Positions 49,778 to 57,878 are shown, numbered from the stretch's first letter. The stretch is DNA of 64,000 bases from Aridibaculum aurantiacum (GCF_017355875.1 NZ_JAFEWC010000003.1:563001-627000); one strand, 5' to 3'. The notes: generated from the letters alone by a model not told the origin. Numbers and translations are program-made.

Positions 49778-49990
49778 ATGGCAAGTAAGAAATTTGATTT
49801 TAATAAGAGCCTGAAGGAGATCAACGAGAATGATCTGAAGGCCCGCATCCAGGAAGATGAGCTTCGCCTGAAAAAGCTTGAGTTTGCTCATGCTATTTCT
49901 CCACTGGAAAATCCACAGAGTATCCGTTCTTTAAGAAGAGACGTAGCTCGTTTAAAAACTGAATTAAAGAAAAGAGCGTTAGGCATCTAA
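49778..49990 (+). CDS. rpmC: 50S ribosomal protein uL29
   Basis: The 70-residue, two-helix protein has [52 protein letters not shown], the uL29 pattern with the [13 protein letters not shown] motif. It binds at the exit tunnel. rpsQ follows after 17 bp without a repeat. Confidence 0.95.
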   Translation: MASKKFDFNKSLKEINENDLKARIQEDELRLKKLEFAHAISPLENPQSIRSLRRDVARLKTELKKRALGI

Positions 49991-50007
49991 CCCATAAAAA
50001 TATCACA

Positions 50008-50265
50008 ATGGTGGAAAGAAATTTGCGCAAAACAAGAGTTGGGATCGTTAGCAGCAACAAGATGGATAAAACCGTTACTGTAGCTGTTGAAAGAAAAGTA
50101 AAGCACCCAATCTACGGTAAGTTCGTTAAGAAAACTACCAAGTTTCATGCTCACGACGAGAAAAACGAGTGCAGCATTGGCGATACTGTAAAGATCATGG
50201 AAACCCGTCCGCTGAGCAAAACAAAGCGCTGGAGACTGGTGGAGATCGTAGAAAAAGTAAAGTAA
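50008..50265 (+). CDS. rpsQ: 30S ribosomal protein uS17
   Basis: The 85-residue protein shows uS17 features: [45 protein letters not shown] and [20 protein letters not shown]. It is an early-binding 16S rRNA protein of the 30S body. Confidence 0.97.
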   Translation: MVERNLRKTRVGIVSSNKMDKTVTVAVERKVKHPIYGKFVKKTTKFHAHDEKNECSIGDTVKIMETRPLSKTKRWRLVEIVEKVK

Positions 50266-50369
50266 GGTATGAAGCCGCATGCTTCAGGTTGTTTAACCTC
50301 AAGCCTCTGCATTTCTTATTCAAATTGATTATCTGCTATTAGCCCATCTAATAGCTAAAAGCTAAAAAA

Positions 50370-50738
50370 ATGATTCAGCAAGAAAGCCGATTGAATGTAG
50401 CTGATAACAGCGGTGCCAAAGAAGTTTTGTGTATCCGTGTATTAGGTAACTCTGGCCAGGACTACGCAAGAATTGGTGACAAGATCGTAGTTACTGTAAA
50501 AGATGCAATGCCAGCTGCTGGTGTTAAGAAGGGTACTGTTTCTAAAGCAGTTATCGTTCGTACCAAGAACAAATTACGTCGTAAGGATGGTTCTTATATC
50601 CGTTTTGATGACAATGCTGTTGTATTGTTAAACAACTCTGACGAGCCAAGGGGTACACGTATTTTTGGCCCCGTTGCAAGAGAGTTGAGAGATAAAGGTT
50701 ATATGAAGATCATATCTCTTGCTCCGGAAGTACTGTAA
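50370..50738 (+). CDS. rplN: 50S ribosomal protein uL14
   Basis: The 122-residue protein has the uL14 signature: [61 protein letters not shown] and [13 protein letters not shown]. It lies at the subunit interface. The gap before it holds only short CTAATAGCTAAAAGCTAAA-type words. Confidence 0.97.
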   Translation: MIQQESRLNVADNSGAKEVLCIRVLGNSGQDYARIGDKIVVTVKDAMPAAGVKKGTVSKAVIVRTKNKLRRKDGSYIRFDDNAVVLLNNSDEPRGTRIFGPVARELRDKGYMKIISLAPEVL

Positions 50739-50805
50739 ATCGTAAATCGTGAGACGTGAGAAGGCAGCGCGCTTTTTTTTCACGGTTCACCTTTCACGTT
50801 TGACG
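50738..50805. repeat. Inverted word-repeat, rplN-rplX gap (CGTGAGA)
   Basis: Left words AAATCGTGAGACGTGAGAAGG and right words TTCACGGTTCACCTTTCACG are reverse-complement families. The loop region contains GCAGCGCGC and a T8 run, so it may also act as a weak terminator or attenuator. Confidence 0.7.
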
Positions 50806-50831
50806 AACAAAAGATGACCAACGAGCAGGAC

Positions 50832-50857
50832 GTACAAGTGAGTGACACAACGATGCC
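50832..50857 (+). repeat. Dispersed repeat copy between rplN and rplX
   Basis: GTACAAGTGAGTGACACAAC followed by GATGCC matches the core at 23 of 26 positions. It lies inside the ribosomal protein cluster, about 80 bp before rplX and in the same orientation. Confidence 0.65.
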
Positions 50858-50937
50858 CCACGAAGTACAACTGCCGACCACATAAAGTATTATTTGCGAA
50901 GTCGGAAATTTCGCATGAAGCATAAAAAACAAATATC

Positions 50938-51276
50938 GTGAGCAACAGATTTAAACCTAAGTACAACATCAAAAAAGGCGACCAGGTAGTGGTTATTGCC
51001 GGTGATGATAAGGACCTGAAAAAAGCACGTACCGTACTGGAAGTGATTTTGGATAAAGGCCGTGTTGTAGTTGAAGGCGTAAATATCGTTACCAAGCACA
51101 CTAAGCCTAGTGCTACAAACACTAAAGGCGGTTTGGTAAAGACAGAAGCTTCTATCAACATCAGCAATGTGATGTTGTGGGATGCTAAAGCTGGCAAGGG
51201 TACTAAAGTAACCCGCAGCCGCCAGGAAGGTAAACTAGTTCGTATTGCAAAAAAATCAGGGGAGGTAATTAAATAA
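50938..51276 (+). CDS. rplX: 50S ribosomal protein uL24
   Basis: The 112-residue protein starts with [51 protein letters not shown], the KOW-type uL24 core, then [20 protein letters not shown]. It initiates 50S assembly. The stop codon overlaps the rplE ATG (TAATG). Confidence 0.95.
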   Translation: MSNRFKPKYNIKKGDQVVVIAGDDKDLKKARTVLEVILDKGRVVVEGVNIVTKHTKPSATNTKGGLVKTEASINISNVMLWDAKAGKGTKVTRSRQEGKLVRIAKKSGEVIK

Positions 51277-51854
51277 TGGCTACAGCAACATATACTCCGA
51301 GATTAGCAGGAAAGTACAAGAATGAAGTTGTACCTGCTTTAATGAAAAAATTTGGATACTCTTCTATCATGCAAGCTCCAAGGCTTGAGAAGATCTGTAT
51401 CAACCGTGGTGTAAACGGTGCTGTATCTGATAAGAAACTGGTGGATATTGCAGTTGAAGAACTAACAACCATTTCTGGTCAGAAAGCAGTAGCTACTTTT
51501 TCTAAGAAGGACATCTCAAACTTTAAGTTGAGAAAGAACATGCCGATCGGTGCAAGGGTTACCCTTCGCGGCGTGAAGATGTACGAATTCTTAGACAGGT
51601 TAATCTCTGTTTCGCTTCCACGTGTACGTGACTTCAAAGGTATCAATGACAAAGCTTTTGACGGCCGTGGTAACTATACCCTGGGTGTTACAGAGCAAAT
51701 CATCTTCCCAGAGATCGATATCGACAAAGTGAATAAAATCACTGGTATGGATATCACTTTTGTAACCACTGCGCAAACAAACGAAGAGGCTTACGAACTG
51801 CTGAAAGAAATGGGAATGCCATTTAAAGGTGCAAAAAAAGAAACACAAGAATAA
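51276..51854 (+). CDS. rplE: 50S ribosomal protein uL5
   Basis: The 192-residue protein is uL5: [76 protein letters not shown]. It binds 5S rRNA with uL18. Translation is coupled to rplX by a one-base overlap. Confidence 0.97.
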   Translation: MATATYTPRLAGKYKNEVVPALMKKFGYSSIMQAPRLEKICINRGVNGAVSDKKLVDIAVEELTTISGQKAVATFSKKDISNFKLRKNMPIGARVTLRGVKMYEFLDRLISVSLPRVRDFKGINDKAFDGRGNYTLGVTEQIIFPEIDIDKVNKITGMDITFVTTAQTNEEAYELLKEMGMPFKGAKKETQE

Positions 51855-51935
51855 TTTTGAGATTACGGGATTTTGAGATTTTGGGATTACCAAAGTTTGA
51901 AATCACCAAATCACTAAATCACAAAATCAGAAATA
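51855..51935. repeat. Inverted word-repeat, rplE-rpsN gap (GATTTTGAGATT)
   Basis: Left words TTTTGAGATTACGGG, ATTTTGAGATTTTGGG; right words AAATCACCAAATCACTAAAT then CACAAAATCAGAAA. The two arms are reverse-complement-like with many mismatches. It ends 7 bp before the rpsN ATG. Confidence 0.7.
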
Positions 51936-51942
51936 TAATAAC

Positions 51943-52212
51943 ATGGCAAAAGAATCTGTAAAAGCCAGACAAAGAAAGAGAGAAAGAATGGTGGCTAAGT
52001 TTGCTGAAAAGCGTACTGCTCTTAAAGAAGCAGGTGACTTTGCAGCACTTGACTTGTTACCAAAGAATGCTTCTCCTGTTCGTTTGAAAAATCGTTGCCA
52101 GCTTACAGGCCGTCCACGTGGTTACATCCGTTATTTCGGATTGTCTAGAAACCAGTTTCGTGATATGGCATTGGCTGGTAAGATCCCTGGCGTAACAAAA
52201 GCTAGCTGGTAA
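51943..52212 (+). CDS. rpsN: 30S ribosomal protein uS14 (zinc-independent form)
   Basis: The 89-residue protein has the uS14 core: [22 protein letters not shown] and [40 protein letters not shown]. Only one cysteine remains, so it is the C-minus, zinc-free type. Order within the spc block is canonical. Confidence 0.97.
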   Translation: MAKESVKARQRKRERMVAKFAEKRTALKEAGDFAALDLLPKNASPVRLKNRCQLTGRPRGYIRYFGLSRNQFRDMALAGKIPGVTKASW

Positions 52213-52213
52213 A

Positions 52214-52242
52214 TCAGTTGACAGTTGCCAGTTGGTAGTTGT
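52214..52242. repeat. CAGTTG word run, rpsN-rpsH gap
   Basis: Four variants of (C)AGTTG occur in a row: CAGTTGACAGTTGCCAGTTG then GTAGTTG. Only one arm is present; a GC-rich hairpin follows at 52283. Confidence 0.6.
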
Positions 52243-52282
52243 TAATAGAAAGAACTTATTTTTTAAAATTTTATTCCAATTA

Positions 52283-52307
52283 TCCCGACACTTCGGGACG
52301 TAGGAGG
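52283..52307 (+). promoter_or_regulatory. GC-rich hairpin and Shine-Dalgarno before rpsH
   Basis: TCCCGA (52283-52288) pairs with TCGGGA (52293-52298) around CACT. It is followed by AGGAGG (52302-52307), nine bases before the rpsH ATG. A true Shine-Dalgarno sequence is rare in this window. Confidence 0.6.
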
Positions 52308-52316
52308 ACAATAATT

Positions 52317-52715
52317 ATGGTAACAGATCCTATAGCAGATTTTTTGACGAGGATTCGTAATGCGCAGATGGCTAACCACAGGATAGTTGAAATTCCTGCA
52401 AGTAACCTGAAGAAGCGTATGACTGAGATACTGTACGAAAAAGGTTATATCCTTAAGTACAAATTTGAAGATGATAGCAAACAAGGTTTGATCAAAATAG
52501 CGTTGAAGTACGATCCAAATACCAAGGTTCCTGCAATCCGCAGCCTTGAAAGAGTAAGCCGCCCGGGTTTACGCCAGTACTCTAAGCCAGCTGATTTTAG
52601 CCGTGTGAAGAATGGTTTGGGTATAGCTATCATTTCTACATCTAAAGGTGTAATGACAGATAAAGAAGCAAGAGCACAAAACGTAGGTGGCGAAGTTCTT
52701 TGCTACGTTTATTAA
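52317..52715 (+). CDS. rpsH: 30S ribosomal protein uS8
   Basis: The 132-residue protein is uS8: [79 protein letters not shown]. It binds helix 21 of 16S rRNA and in E. coli also represses its operon by binding mRNA. The start at 52317 is fixed by homology and by the AGGAGG nine bases upstream. Confidence 0.97.
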   Translation: MVTDPIADFLTRIRNAQMANHRIVEIPASNLKKRMTEILYEKGYILKYKFEDDSKQGLIKIALKYDPNTKVPAIRSLERVSRPGLRQYSKPADFSRVKNGLGIAIISTSKGVMTDKEARAQNVGGEVLCYVY

Positions 52716-52825
52716 TAAATACAGACAACCTGGAATAAGAAAATGGTTCCAGGATGTCTTTAAGAAATACGGTTGATGTGACAATCTAAGTTTGCTATAC
52801 GGTAACTGAACACTGTCAACACCAC

Positions 52826-52858
52826 ATTTTCAAAATTTCAAATTTTTCAAATCAAGAA
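52826..52858. repeat. TTTCAAAT word run, rpsH-rplF gap
   Basis: The run CATTTTCAAAATTTCAAAT then TTTTTCAAATC is one arm of the AATTTGAAA word family seen in the rplB-rpsS and rplP-rpmC gaps. No clear left arm is present. It ends just before the rplF ATG at 52861. Confidence 0.55.
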
Positions 52859-52860
52859 TT

Positions 52861-53415
52861 ATGTCTCGTATAGGAAAACAACCAATTACAGTTCCGGCGG
52901 GTGTTACCATCACAGTTGGTAACAACAATGAGATCACTGTAAAAGGACCTAAAGGAACTTTGACTCAACTTATTGATCGCGATATCAAAGTTGAAGTAAA
53001 AGATGGCGAAGTAAATGTTACTCGTCCTACTGACCAGATCCGTCACCGCGCTATGCACGGTTTGTACCGTTCACTGGTTTCTAACATGGTAAAAGGTGTA
53101 ACAGAAGGCTTTAAGAAGCAGCTGGAACTAGTGGGTGTGGGTTATAAAGCCGCTAACACTGGTAACACTTTAGACCTAGCCCTGGGTTACTCTCACAACA
53201 TCATTATGGAAGTACCTAAGGAAGTAACAGTAGCTACTGAAACTTTAAAAGGTCAAAACCCAAAAATTACTTTAGAGAGCATCGACAACCAACTATTAGG
53301 AGCAGTAGCTGCCAAAATACGTAGCCTGCGTAAGCCTGAGCCGTACAAAGGAAAAGGTGTTCGCTACTCTGATGAATTCATTCGTCGTAAAGCTGGTAAA
53401 GCTGCTGGTAAATAA
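52861..53415 (+). CDS. rplF: 50S ribosomal protein uL6
   Basis: The 184-residue protein is uL6: SRIGKQPITVPAGVTI, VKGPKGTLTQLID, a central VGVGYKAANTG segment and KIRSLRKPEPYKGKGVRYSDEFIRRKAGKAAGK. It sits near the sarcin-ricin loop. Confidence 0.97.
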   Translation: MSRIGKQPITVPAGVTITVGNNNEITVKGPKGTLTQLIDRDIKVEVKDGEVNVTRPTDQIRHRAMHGLYRSLVSNMVKGVTEGFKKQLELVGVGYKAANTGNTLDLALGYSHNIIMEVPKEVTVATETLKGQNPKITLESIDNQLLGAVAAKIRSLRKPEPYKGKGVRYSDEFIRRKAGKAAGK

Positions 53416-53490
53416 TTAAGTTGATAAGTTGATCGGTTGGCAAGTTGAATTGTGACCGATCAACCCATCAACTAGACAACTAATCAACTT
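53415..53490. repeat. Inverted word-repeat, rplF-rplR gap (AAGTTGAT)
   Basis: Left words TTAAGTTGATAAGTTGATCG, GTTGGCAAGTTG; right words GATCAACCCATCAACTAG, ACAACTAATCAACTT. Arms are reverse complements with mismatches around TGTGACC. Confidence 0.78.
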
Positions 53491-53493
53491 TCG

Positions 53494-53510
53494 CCCCGGC
53501 AGCATCGGGG
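53494..53510 (+). promoter_or_regulatory. GC-rich hairpin before rplR
   Basis: CCCCG (53494-53498) pairs with CGGGG (53506-53510) around a seven-base loop, 16 bp before the rplR ATG. It resembles the GC-rich hairpin before rpsH. Confidence 0.5.
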
Positions 53511-53526
53511 AGTAAATAAAATAACA

Positions 53527-53877
53527 ATGGACAAATTAATAAAAAGGCAGAAGATCCGTTACCGCATTCGTAAGAAGGTAGCTGGTACTTCTACTAAGCC
53601 TCGCCTTTCTGTTTTCAGAAGCAATGCAGAAATCTATGCTCAACTGATTGATGATACTACCGGTCAAACACTGGCTGCTGCTTCATCAAGAGAAAAGGAT
53701 ATCGCTGCCCAAACTGCTCCTAAGATTGATAAAAGCAAAATGGTTGGAGAATCTATTGCTCGTAAAGCTTCTGCTCTTGGTATCACTACATGTGTTTTCG
53801 ATAGAGGTGGTAACCTGTACCACGGTCGTGTGAAAGCTGTAGCTGATGGCGCAAGACAAGGTGGATTGCAATTTTAG
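53527..53877 (+). CDS. rplR: 50S ribosomal protein uL18
   Basis: The 116-residue protein is uL18: [38 protein letters not shown] and the C-terminal [27 protein letters not shown]. It binds 5S rRNA. Confidence 0.97.
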   Translation: MDKLIKRQKIRYRIRKKVAGTSTKPRLSVFRSNAEIYAQLIDDTTGQTLAAASSREKDIAAQTAPKIDKSKMVGESIARKASALGITTCVFDRGGNLYHGRVKAVADGARQGGLQF

Positions 53878-53962
53878 ATTTAATGATTGCTGATGTAGGA
53901 TTTGTTTCCACCTCGGTAATCGAAAAAATATCAGACATCATAAAATCAGAAATCTCAAATAG
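53878..53962. repeat. Inverted word-repeat, rplR-rpsE gap (ATGATTGCTGAT)
   Basis: Left ATTTAATGATTGCTGATG then GATTTG; right ATATCAGACATCATAAAAT then CAGAAATC. The arms are reverse-complement-like but loose. It ends about 6 bp before the rpsE ATG. Confidence 0.55.
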
Positions 53963-53967
53963 AGACA

Positions 53968-54486
53968 ATGTCAAAAGCAATTTTAAATAAAGTAAAAGGC
54001 GGTGACCTGGAACTAAAAGAAAAAGTAGTAGCCATTAACCGTGTGGTTAAAACCACCAAAGGCGGACGTACTTTTAGTTTCTCTGCGCTTGTAGTAGTAG
54101 GAAATGAAAAAGGTGTGGTAGGTCATGGTTTGGGTAAGGCTAAAGAAGTTCAGGAAGCTATCACCAAAGGCATCGAAGATGCTAAGAAGAACCTGATCAA
54201 AGTTCCTGTTATGCACGGAACTATACCTCACGACCAACTGGCTAAAGAAGGTGCTGCTAAAGTATTCATCAAGCCTGCTGCTCATGGTACCGGTGTAATT
54301 GCCGGAGGTAGTATGCGTGCAGTATTGGAAAGCGCGGGTGTTACCGACGTTTTGGCAAAGAGCCTTGGATCTGCTAATCCTCACAACGTGGTTAAAGCTA
54401 CTTTCAAAGCTTTAGCATTGTTGAGAGAGCCTATCCAGGTTGCTAAAACAAGAACAGTTGGACTAAAGAAAGTTTTTAACGGGTAA
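53968..54486 (+). CDS. rpsE: 30S ribosomal protein uS5
   Basis: The 172-residue protein is uS5: [54 protein letters not shown], and the C-domain [29 protein letters not shown]. It takes part in decoding fidelity. Confidence 0.97.
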   Translation: MSKAILNKVKGGDLELKEKVVAINRVVKTTKGGRTFSFSALVVVGNEKGVVGHGLGKAKEVQEAITKGIEDAKKNLIKVPVMHGTIPHDQLAKEGAAKVFIKPAAHGTGVIAGGSMRAVLESAGVTDVLAKSLGSANPHNVVKATFKALALLREPIQVAKTRTVGLKKVFNG

Positions 54487-54489
54487 CTG

Positions 54490-54567
54490 CACGTTTAACG
54501 TTTTAAGTTTAAGGTTTAAAGTTGGAAACACAGAACCTTAAACGTTAGACATTAAACCTTAAACTAA
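54490..54567. repeat. Inverted word-repeat, rpsE-rpmD gap (AAGTTTAAGGTTTAA)
   Basis: Left words CGTTTAACGTTTTAAGTTT, AAGGTTTAAAG; right words AACCTTAAACGTTAGAC, ATTAAACCTTAAAC. Related to the word used in the rpsS-rplV gap. It ends 5 bp before the rpmD ATG. Confidence 0.78.
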
Positions 54568-54572
54568 TTATC

Positions 54573-54755
54573 ATGAAAAAGATTAGAATAACACAAGTAA
54601 AAAGCGTTATCGACAGACCTGAAAGAGCTAAACGTACAATCGAAGCACTTGGTTTGAAAAAGATGAACGCTTCTGTAGAAGTAGAAGCTACTCCACAGAT
54701 CCTGGGTATGATCACTAAGGTTAATCACCTGGTGAAAGTAGAGGAAGTGAACTAA
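54573..54755 (+). CDS. rpmD: 50S ribosomal protein uL30
   Basis: The 60-residue protein is uL30: [55 protein letters not shown], with the usual basic N-terminal strand. It is followed by a 234-bp gap rich in non-coding signals. Confidence 0.95.
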   Translation: MKKIRITQVKSVIDRPERAKRTIEALGLKKMNASVEVEATPQILGMITKVNHLVKVEEVN

Positions 54756-54762
54756 ATCATAT

Positions 54763-54832
54763 TCGAAAGTCAAAAGTCAAAAAATGGTACTACTGTGCCT
54801 TTTTGATTTTTGACTTTTGTCTTTTGACTTAA
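54763..54832. repeat. Inverted word-repeat, rpmD-rplO gap (AAGTCAAA)
   Basis: Left GAAAGTCAAAAGTCAAAAAA; right TTTTTGATTTTTGACTTTTG then TCTTTTGACTT. The arms pair well and the right arm carries three copies of the word. Confidence 0.78.
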
Positions 54833-54855
54833 AATTTGCTGAAGTGACTACAACA

Positions 54856-54883
54856 GTACACGAGTGCGACGCAACGTATGCTG
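54856..54883 (+). repeat. Dispersed repeat copy in the rplO upstream region
   Basis: GTACACGAGTGCGACGCAAC followed by GTATGCTG matches the core with a few changes. It lies 107 bp before rplO, same orientation as the genes. Confidence 0.7.
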
Positions 54884-54891
54884 AATAGTAT

Positions 54892-54899
54892 TACCTTCG
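54892..54899 (+). promoter_or_regulatory. Possible internal promoter before rplO-secY
   Basis: TACCTTCG followed by CCC differs from TACCTTTG by one base. It sits in the 234-bp rpmD-rplO gap, about 90 bp before rplO, and could drive rplO-secY separately. Weak evidence. Confidence 0.35.
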
Positions 54900-54989
54900 C
54901 CCGCTACAAAAACATCCTTGTTTTTATAGATCATTTATTTATCATTAATGCGAGGGGATTGAACCCCGTAAGTAAAAATCAAACGTAAG

Positions 54990-55439
54990 ATGAAACTACA
55001 CACTCTTAGACCCGCTCAAGGCGCTACACACAAAGAAAAAAGATTAGGCCGTGGTGAGGCTTCAGGTAAAGGTGGTACTGCCACAAAAGGTAACAAAGGT
55101 GGACAAAGCCGTGCCGGTTACTCTAGTAAAATGGCTTTTGAAGGTGGCCAGATGCCAATTCAGCGTCGTGTACCTAAGCGTGGCTTTAAAAACCCACATC
55201 GCGTAGAGTACAAAGTATTGAACCTGGGCCAGATCGATCACCTGGTTGAAAAATATGGTTTTACTGAAATCACTCCAGAAAATCTTTATATCAATGGCCT
55301 GATTGGTCAAACTGATCTTATCAAGATTTTAGGTACTGGTGAATTGAAGAGCAAAGTTACTTTTAGAGTAAACGCTTTTAGCGCTAAAGCTAAAGAAGCA
55401 ATTGAAGCAGCTGGTGGCAGCATTGAAATAGCACAGTAA
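54990..55439 (+). CDS. rplO: 50S ribosomal protein uL15
   Basis: The 149-residue protein is uL15: MKLHTLRPAQGATHKEKRLG, RGEASGKGGTATKGNKGGQSRAG, FEGGQMPIQRRVPKRGFKNP. It is a late 50S assembly protein, followed by secY as in most bacteria. Confidence 0.97.
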   Translation: MKLHTLRPAQGATHKEKRLGRGEASGKGGTATKGNKGGQSRAGYSSKMAFEGGQMPIQRRVPKRGFKNPHRVEYKVLNLGQIDHLVEKYGFTEITPENLYINGLIGQTDLIKILGTGELKSKVTFRVNAFSAKAKEAIEAAGGSIEIAQ

Positions 55440-55454
55440 CTAATGTAATTAGCC

Positions 55455-55477
55455 GGACGCACTCCTAAAGTGCGTCC
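55455..55477 (+). other. Perfect hairpin between rplO and secY
   Basis: GGACGCACT (55455-55463) and AGTGCGTCC (55469-55477) form a nine-pair stem with loop CCTAA. Only three T follow, so it looks more like an attenuator or mRNA-stabilising hairpin than a full terminator. The chosen secY start is 41 bp downstream. Confidence 0.65.
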
Positions 55478-55517
55478 TTTGGCTTTAGAGAGATTAACAC
55501 CTACAACTCAACTTTCA

Positions 55518-56867
55518 GTGAAAAAATTCATTCAGACTCTTAAAAATATCTGGACAATAGATGAGCTGCGTAGCAAGATCATTGTAACGCTAGCCCTGGT
55601 ATTTGTTTACCGTCTTGGAACGCATATCGTATTGCCGGGTATGAACCCTAACCTGCTTGACCAGGCACAGGCTAATGCAGCTCAAAATGGTTTGCTTGGA
55701 CTATTTGACACCTTTGCTGGTGGTGCATTCTCACAAGCTTCTATTCTTGCCCTGGGTATCATGCCTTATATATCTGCTTCCATTTTTATGCAGTTGATGA
55801 CCATCCTGGTTCCGCAGCTTCAAAAGATCCAGAAAGAGGGCGACAGTGGTCGTAAAAAAATTAACCAGTGGACGCGTTACCTTACTGTTATTGTAACCGC
55901 TTTCCAGGCAAGTGCTTATGTAGCTTACCTTAATAGTCCTGGTTATGCTGAGGCTATCATTCCTGCTTATCAACCATATTTCCTTGTATCTACTATCATT
56001 ACACTTACTGCAGGTACTTTGTTTGTAATGTGGCTGGGTGAAAAAATACAGGATAAAGGATTGGGTAACGGTACTTCTATCATCATCATGGTAGGTATCC
56101 TTGCACGTTTCCCTCAATCTATCATTCAAGAATTTACTGCTAAGCAAGCGCGTGGTGGTGGTGGATTGTTGATCTTCCTTATCGAGATCGCGATCCTTAT
56201 CGTTATCATCATGGGTATTATCATCCTGGTACAAGGTGTACGTAAGATACCTGTTAGTTATGCTAAGCAGATAGTTGGTAATCGCCAGTTTGGAGGTGCT
56301 CGCCAGTTCCTTCCAATGAAGGTGAATATGGCGGGTGTAATGCCTATCATCTTTGCACAGGCTATCATGTTCCTTCCTACTTTGTTCTCTTTCACAGGTA
56401 CAGAGTCTGGAACTACCATCGCTAAGATCTTTGGTGATCACAGCAACTTCTGGTACATGGTTGTATATGCTGTAATGGTAATTGCATTTACTTTCCTATA
56501 CACTGCTTTGATCTTTAATCCTAAGCAGATGTCGGAAGACCTTAAGCGTAACAATGGTTTTATACCTGGTGTTAAGCCTGGTCAGCCAACCGCTGATTAT
56601 ATTGGTTCAGTAATGGATAAGATAACTTTACCAGGTGCAATTTTCCTTGCATTGGTAGGTATCCTTCCTGGCTTTGCACAAAGACTGGGTGTTACTTCTG
56701 GTTTCTCTACCTTCTTCGGTGGTACATCGCTACTGATCATGGTGGGTGTAATCCTTGATACACTACAGCAGATAGAAACACAGCTGTTGATGAGACAATA
56801 CGATGGTCTTATGAACAGTGGAAGAATCCAGGGCAGGCAGCAAACTGTTACTCAGGCTTCTTATTAA
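55518..56867 (+). CDS. secY: Preprotein translocase subunit SecY
   Basis: SecY is the channel of the Sec translocon in the inner membrane. The GTG start at 55518 gives 449 residues beginning VKKFIQTLKNIWTIDELRSKI, typical of the family; the longer frame from 55470 reads through the hairpin and is rejected. About ten hydrophobic membrane segments are visible, with the plug region FAGGAFSQASILALGIMPYI and the cytoplasmic loop RNNGFIPGVKPGQPT. It is followed by a terminator, then map. Confidence 0.95.
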   Translation: MKKFIQTLKNIWTIDELRSKIIVTLALVFVYRLGTHIVLPGMNPNLLDQAQANAAQNGLLGLFDTFAGGAFSQASILALGIMPYISASIFMQLMTILVPQLQKIQKEGDSGRKKINQWTRYLTVIVTAFQASAYVAYLNSPGYAEAIIPAYQPYFLVSTIITLTAGTLFVMWLGEKIQDKGLGNGTSIIIMVGILARFPQSIIQEFTAKQARGGGGLLIFLIEIAILIVIIMGIIILVQGVRKIPVSYAKQIVGNRQFGGARQFLPMKVNMAGVMPIIFAQAIMFLPTLFSFTGTESGTTIAKIFGDHSNFWYMVVYAVMVIAFTFLYTALIFNPKQMSEDLKRNNGFIPGVKPGQPTADYIGSVMDKITLPGAIFLALVGILPGFAQRLGVTSGFSTFFGGTSLLIMVGVILDTLQQIETQLLMRQYDGLMNSGRIQGRQQTVTQASY

Positions 56868-56912
56868 TTGATAACTGAGGCTGGTAGAAATATCATCCTG
56901 CTAGATAAAAAC

Positions 56913-56945
56913 GTAAACCTGCCCAACCTTGAGGCAGGTTTATTT
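56913..56945 (+). terminator. Terminator between secY and map
   Basis: AAACCTGCC (56915-56923) and GGCAGGTTT (56933-56941) pair perfectly around nine bases, followed by ATTTG. The T tract is short, so readthrough is possible. TTATTTG at its end is one base off a -7 box and may serve map. Confidence 0.65.
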
Positions 56946-56968
56946 GTAAAATGAGTAGAATTAGAAAT

Positions 56969-57802
56969 ATGATCCATTACAAATCAAATGCAGACCTGGA
57001 GATAATGCGTGAAAGTTGCAGGGTAGTAGAGCTTGCACTTAGTGAAGTGGCCAAATTTTTAAAGCCCGGAGTTACCACCAAACAAGCAGACAAACTTGCA
57101 GAACAGGTAATCAGGGATAATAAAGGTGTTCCTTCATTTCTCAATTATCGTGGTTATCCATTTGCTTCGTGTATTTCTGTTAACGATGCAGTAGTGCATG
57201 GTTTCCCTTCTAATGATGTGTTGAAAGATGGAGATATCGTTTCTGTGGACCTGGGTGTTTTCAAAAATGGATTTCATGGTGATTATGCTTACACTTTTGC
57301 GCTAGGTGAAATAAGTGAAGAAGTGCAGCAGCTGATGCGTATAACTAAAGAAAGCTTGTATAAAGGAATTGAGAAAGCTCATCATGGAAACAGGATAGGA
57401 GATATAGCTTTTGCTATCCAGGATTATACTGAAAGGAAATATGGCTATGGTGTAGTGCGCGAACTGGTTGGTCATGGTCTTGGAAGAAGCCTGCACGAAG
57501 ATCCGCAGGTGCCTAATTTTGGTAAACGCGGAACCGGTCCAAAGTTGAAAGAAGGAATGACCATTGCTATTGAGCCAATGATAAACATGGGCGTAAAAGA
57601 AGTGTATTACGATACAGATGGCTGGACCGTGAGAACCAAAGATGGTAAGCCATCAGCCCATTACGAGCACAATGTATGTGTGAAGAAAGGGAAAGCTGAG
57701 ATCTTGTCTTCTTTTAAACTGATAGAAGAGGCTGAACTTGCAAACGAGAATTTAAATTCGAAATACCTACAAGCTGTACAGCAGGAATTGGTGGAACAAT
57801 AA
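56969..57802 (+). CDS. map: Methionine aminopeptidase type I
   Basis: The enzyme removes the initiator Met from nascent proteins. The start at 56969 gives 277 residues with the canonical MIHYKSNADLEIMRESC N-terminus. Substrate and metal residues are in place: VVHGFP (His77), VSVDLGVF (Asp94), GDYAYTF (Asp105), LVGHGLGRSLHEDPQVPNFG (metal His), IAIEPM (Glu) and AHYEHNV (Glu). In many bacteria infA, rpmJ, rpsM and rpsK follow; here the cluster stops after map. Confidence 0.96.
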   Translation: MIHYKSNADLEIMRESCRVVELALSEVAKFLKPGVTTKQADKLAEQVIRDNKGVPSFLNYRGYPFASCISVNDAVVHGFPSNDVLKDGDIVSVDLGVFKNGFHGDYAYTFALGEISEEVQQLMRITKESLYKGIEKAHHGNRIGDIAFAIQDYTERKYGYGVVRELVGHGLGRSLHEDPQVPNFGKRGTGPKLKEGMTIAIEPMINMGVKEVYYDTDGWTVRTKDGKPSAHYEHNVCVKKGKAEILSSFKLIEEAELANENLNSKYLQAVQQELVEQ

Positions 57803-57824
57803 GTAATATAAGATACTTTGATAT

Positions 57825-57860
57825 AAAAAAAGAGGCTGTTTCAAAAACAGCCTCTTTTTT
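57825..57860. terminator. Bidirectional terminator after map
   Basis: AAAAAAGAGGCTGTT and AACAGCCTCTTTTTT form a near-perfect stem around TCAAA. It serves map on the plus strand and the convergent octapeptide-repeat gene on the minus strand. Confidence 0.9.
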
Positions 57861-57878
57861 ATTTCGTTTTGTTCAGTA

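Noticed and set aside
47505-54832. CRISPR array made of the repeated words in the ribosomal cluster
   Set aside because: There is no constant repeat with unique spacers, the words differ between gaps, and no cas genes are present.
55731-56441. A 236-codon open frame antisense to secY
   Set aside because: Low-complexity, charge-rich translation explained by the codon use of secY; no family resemblance.
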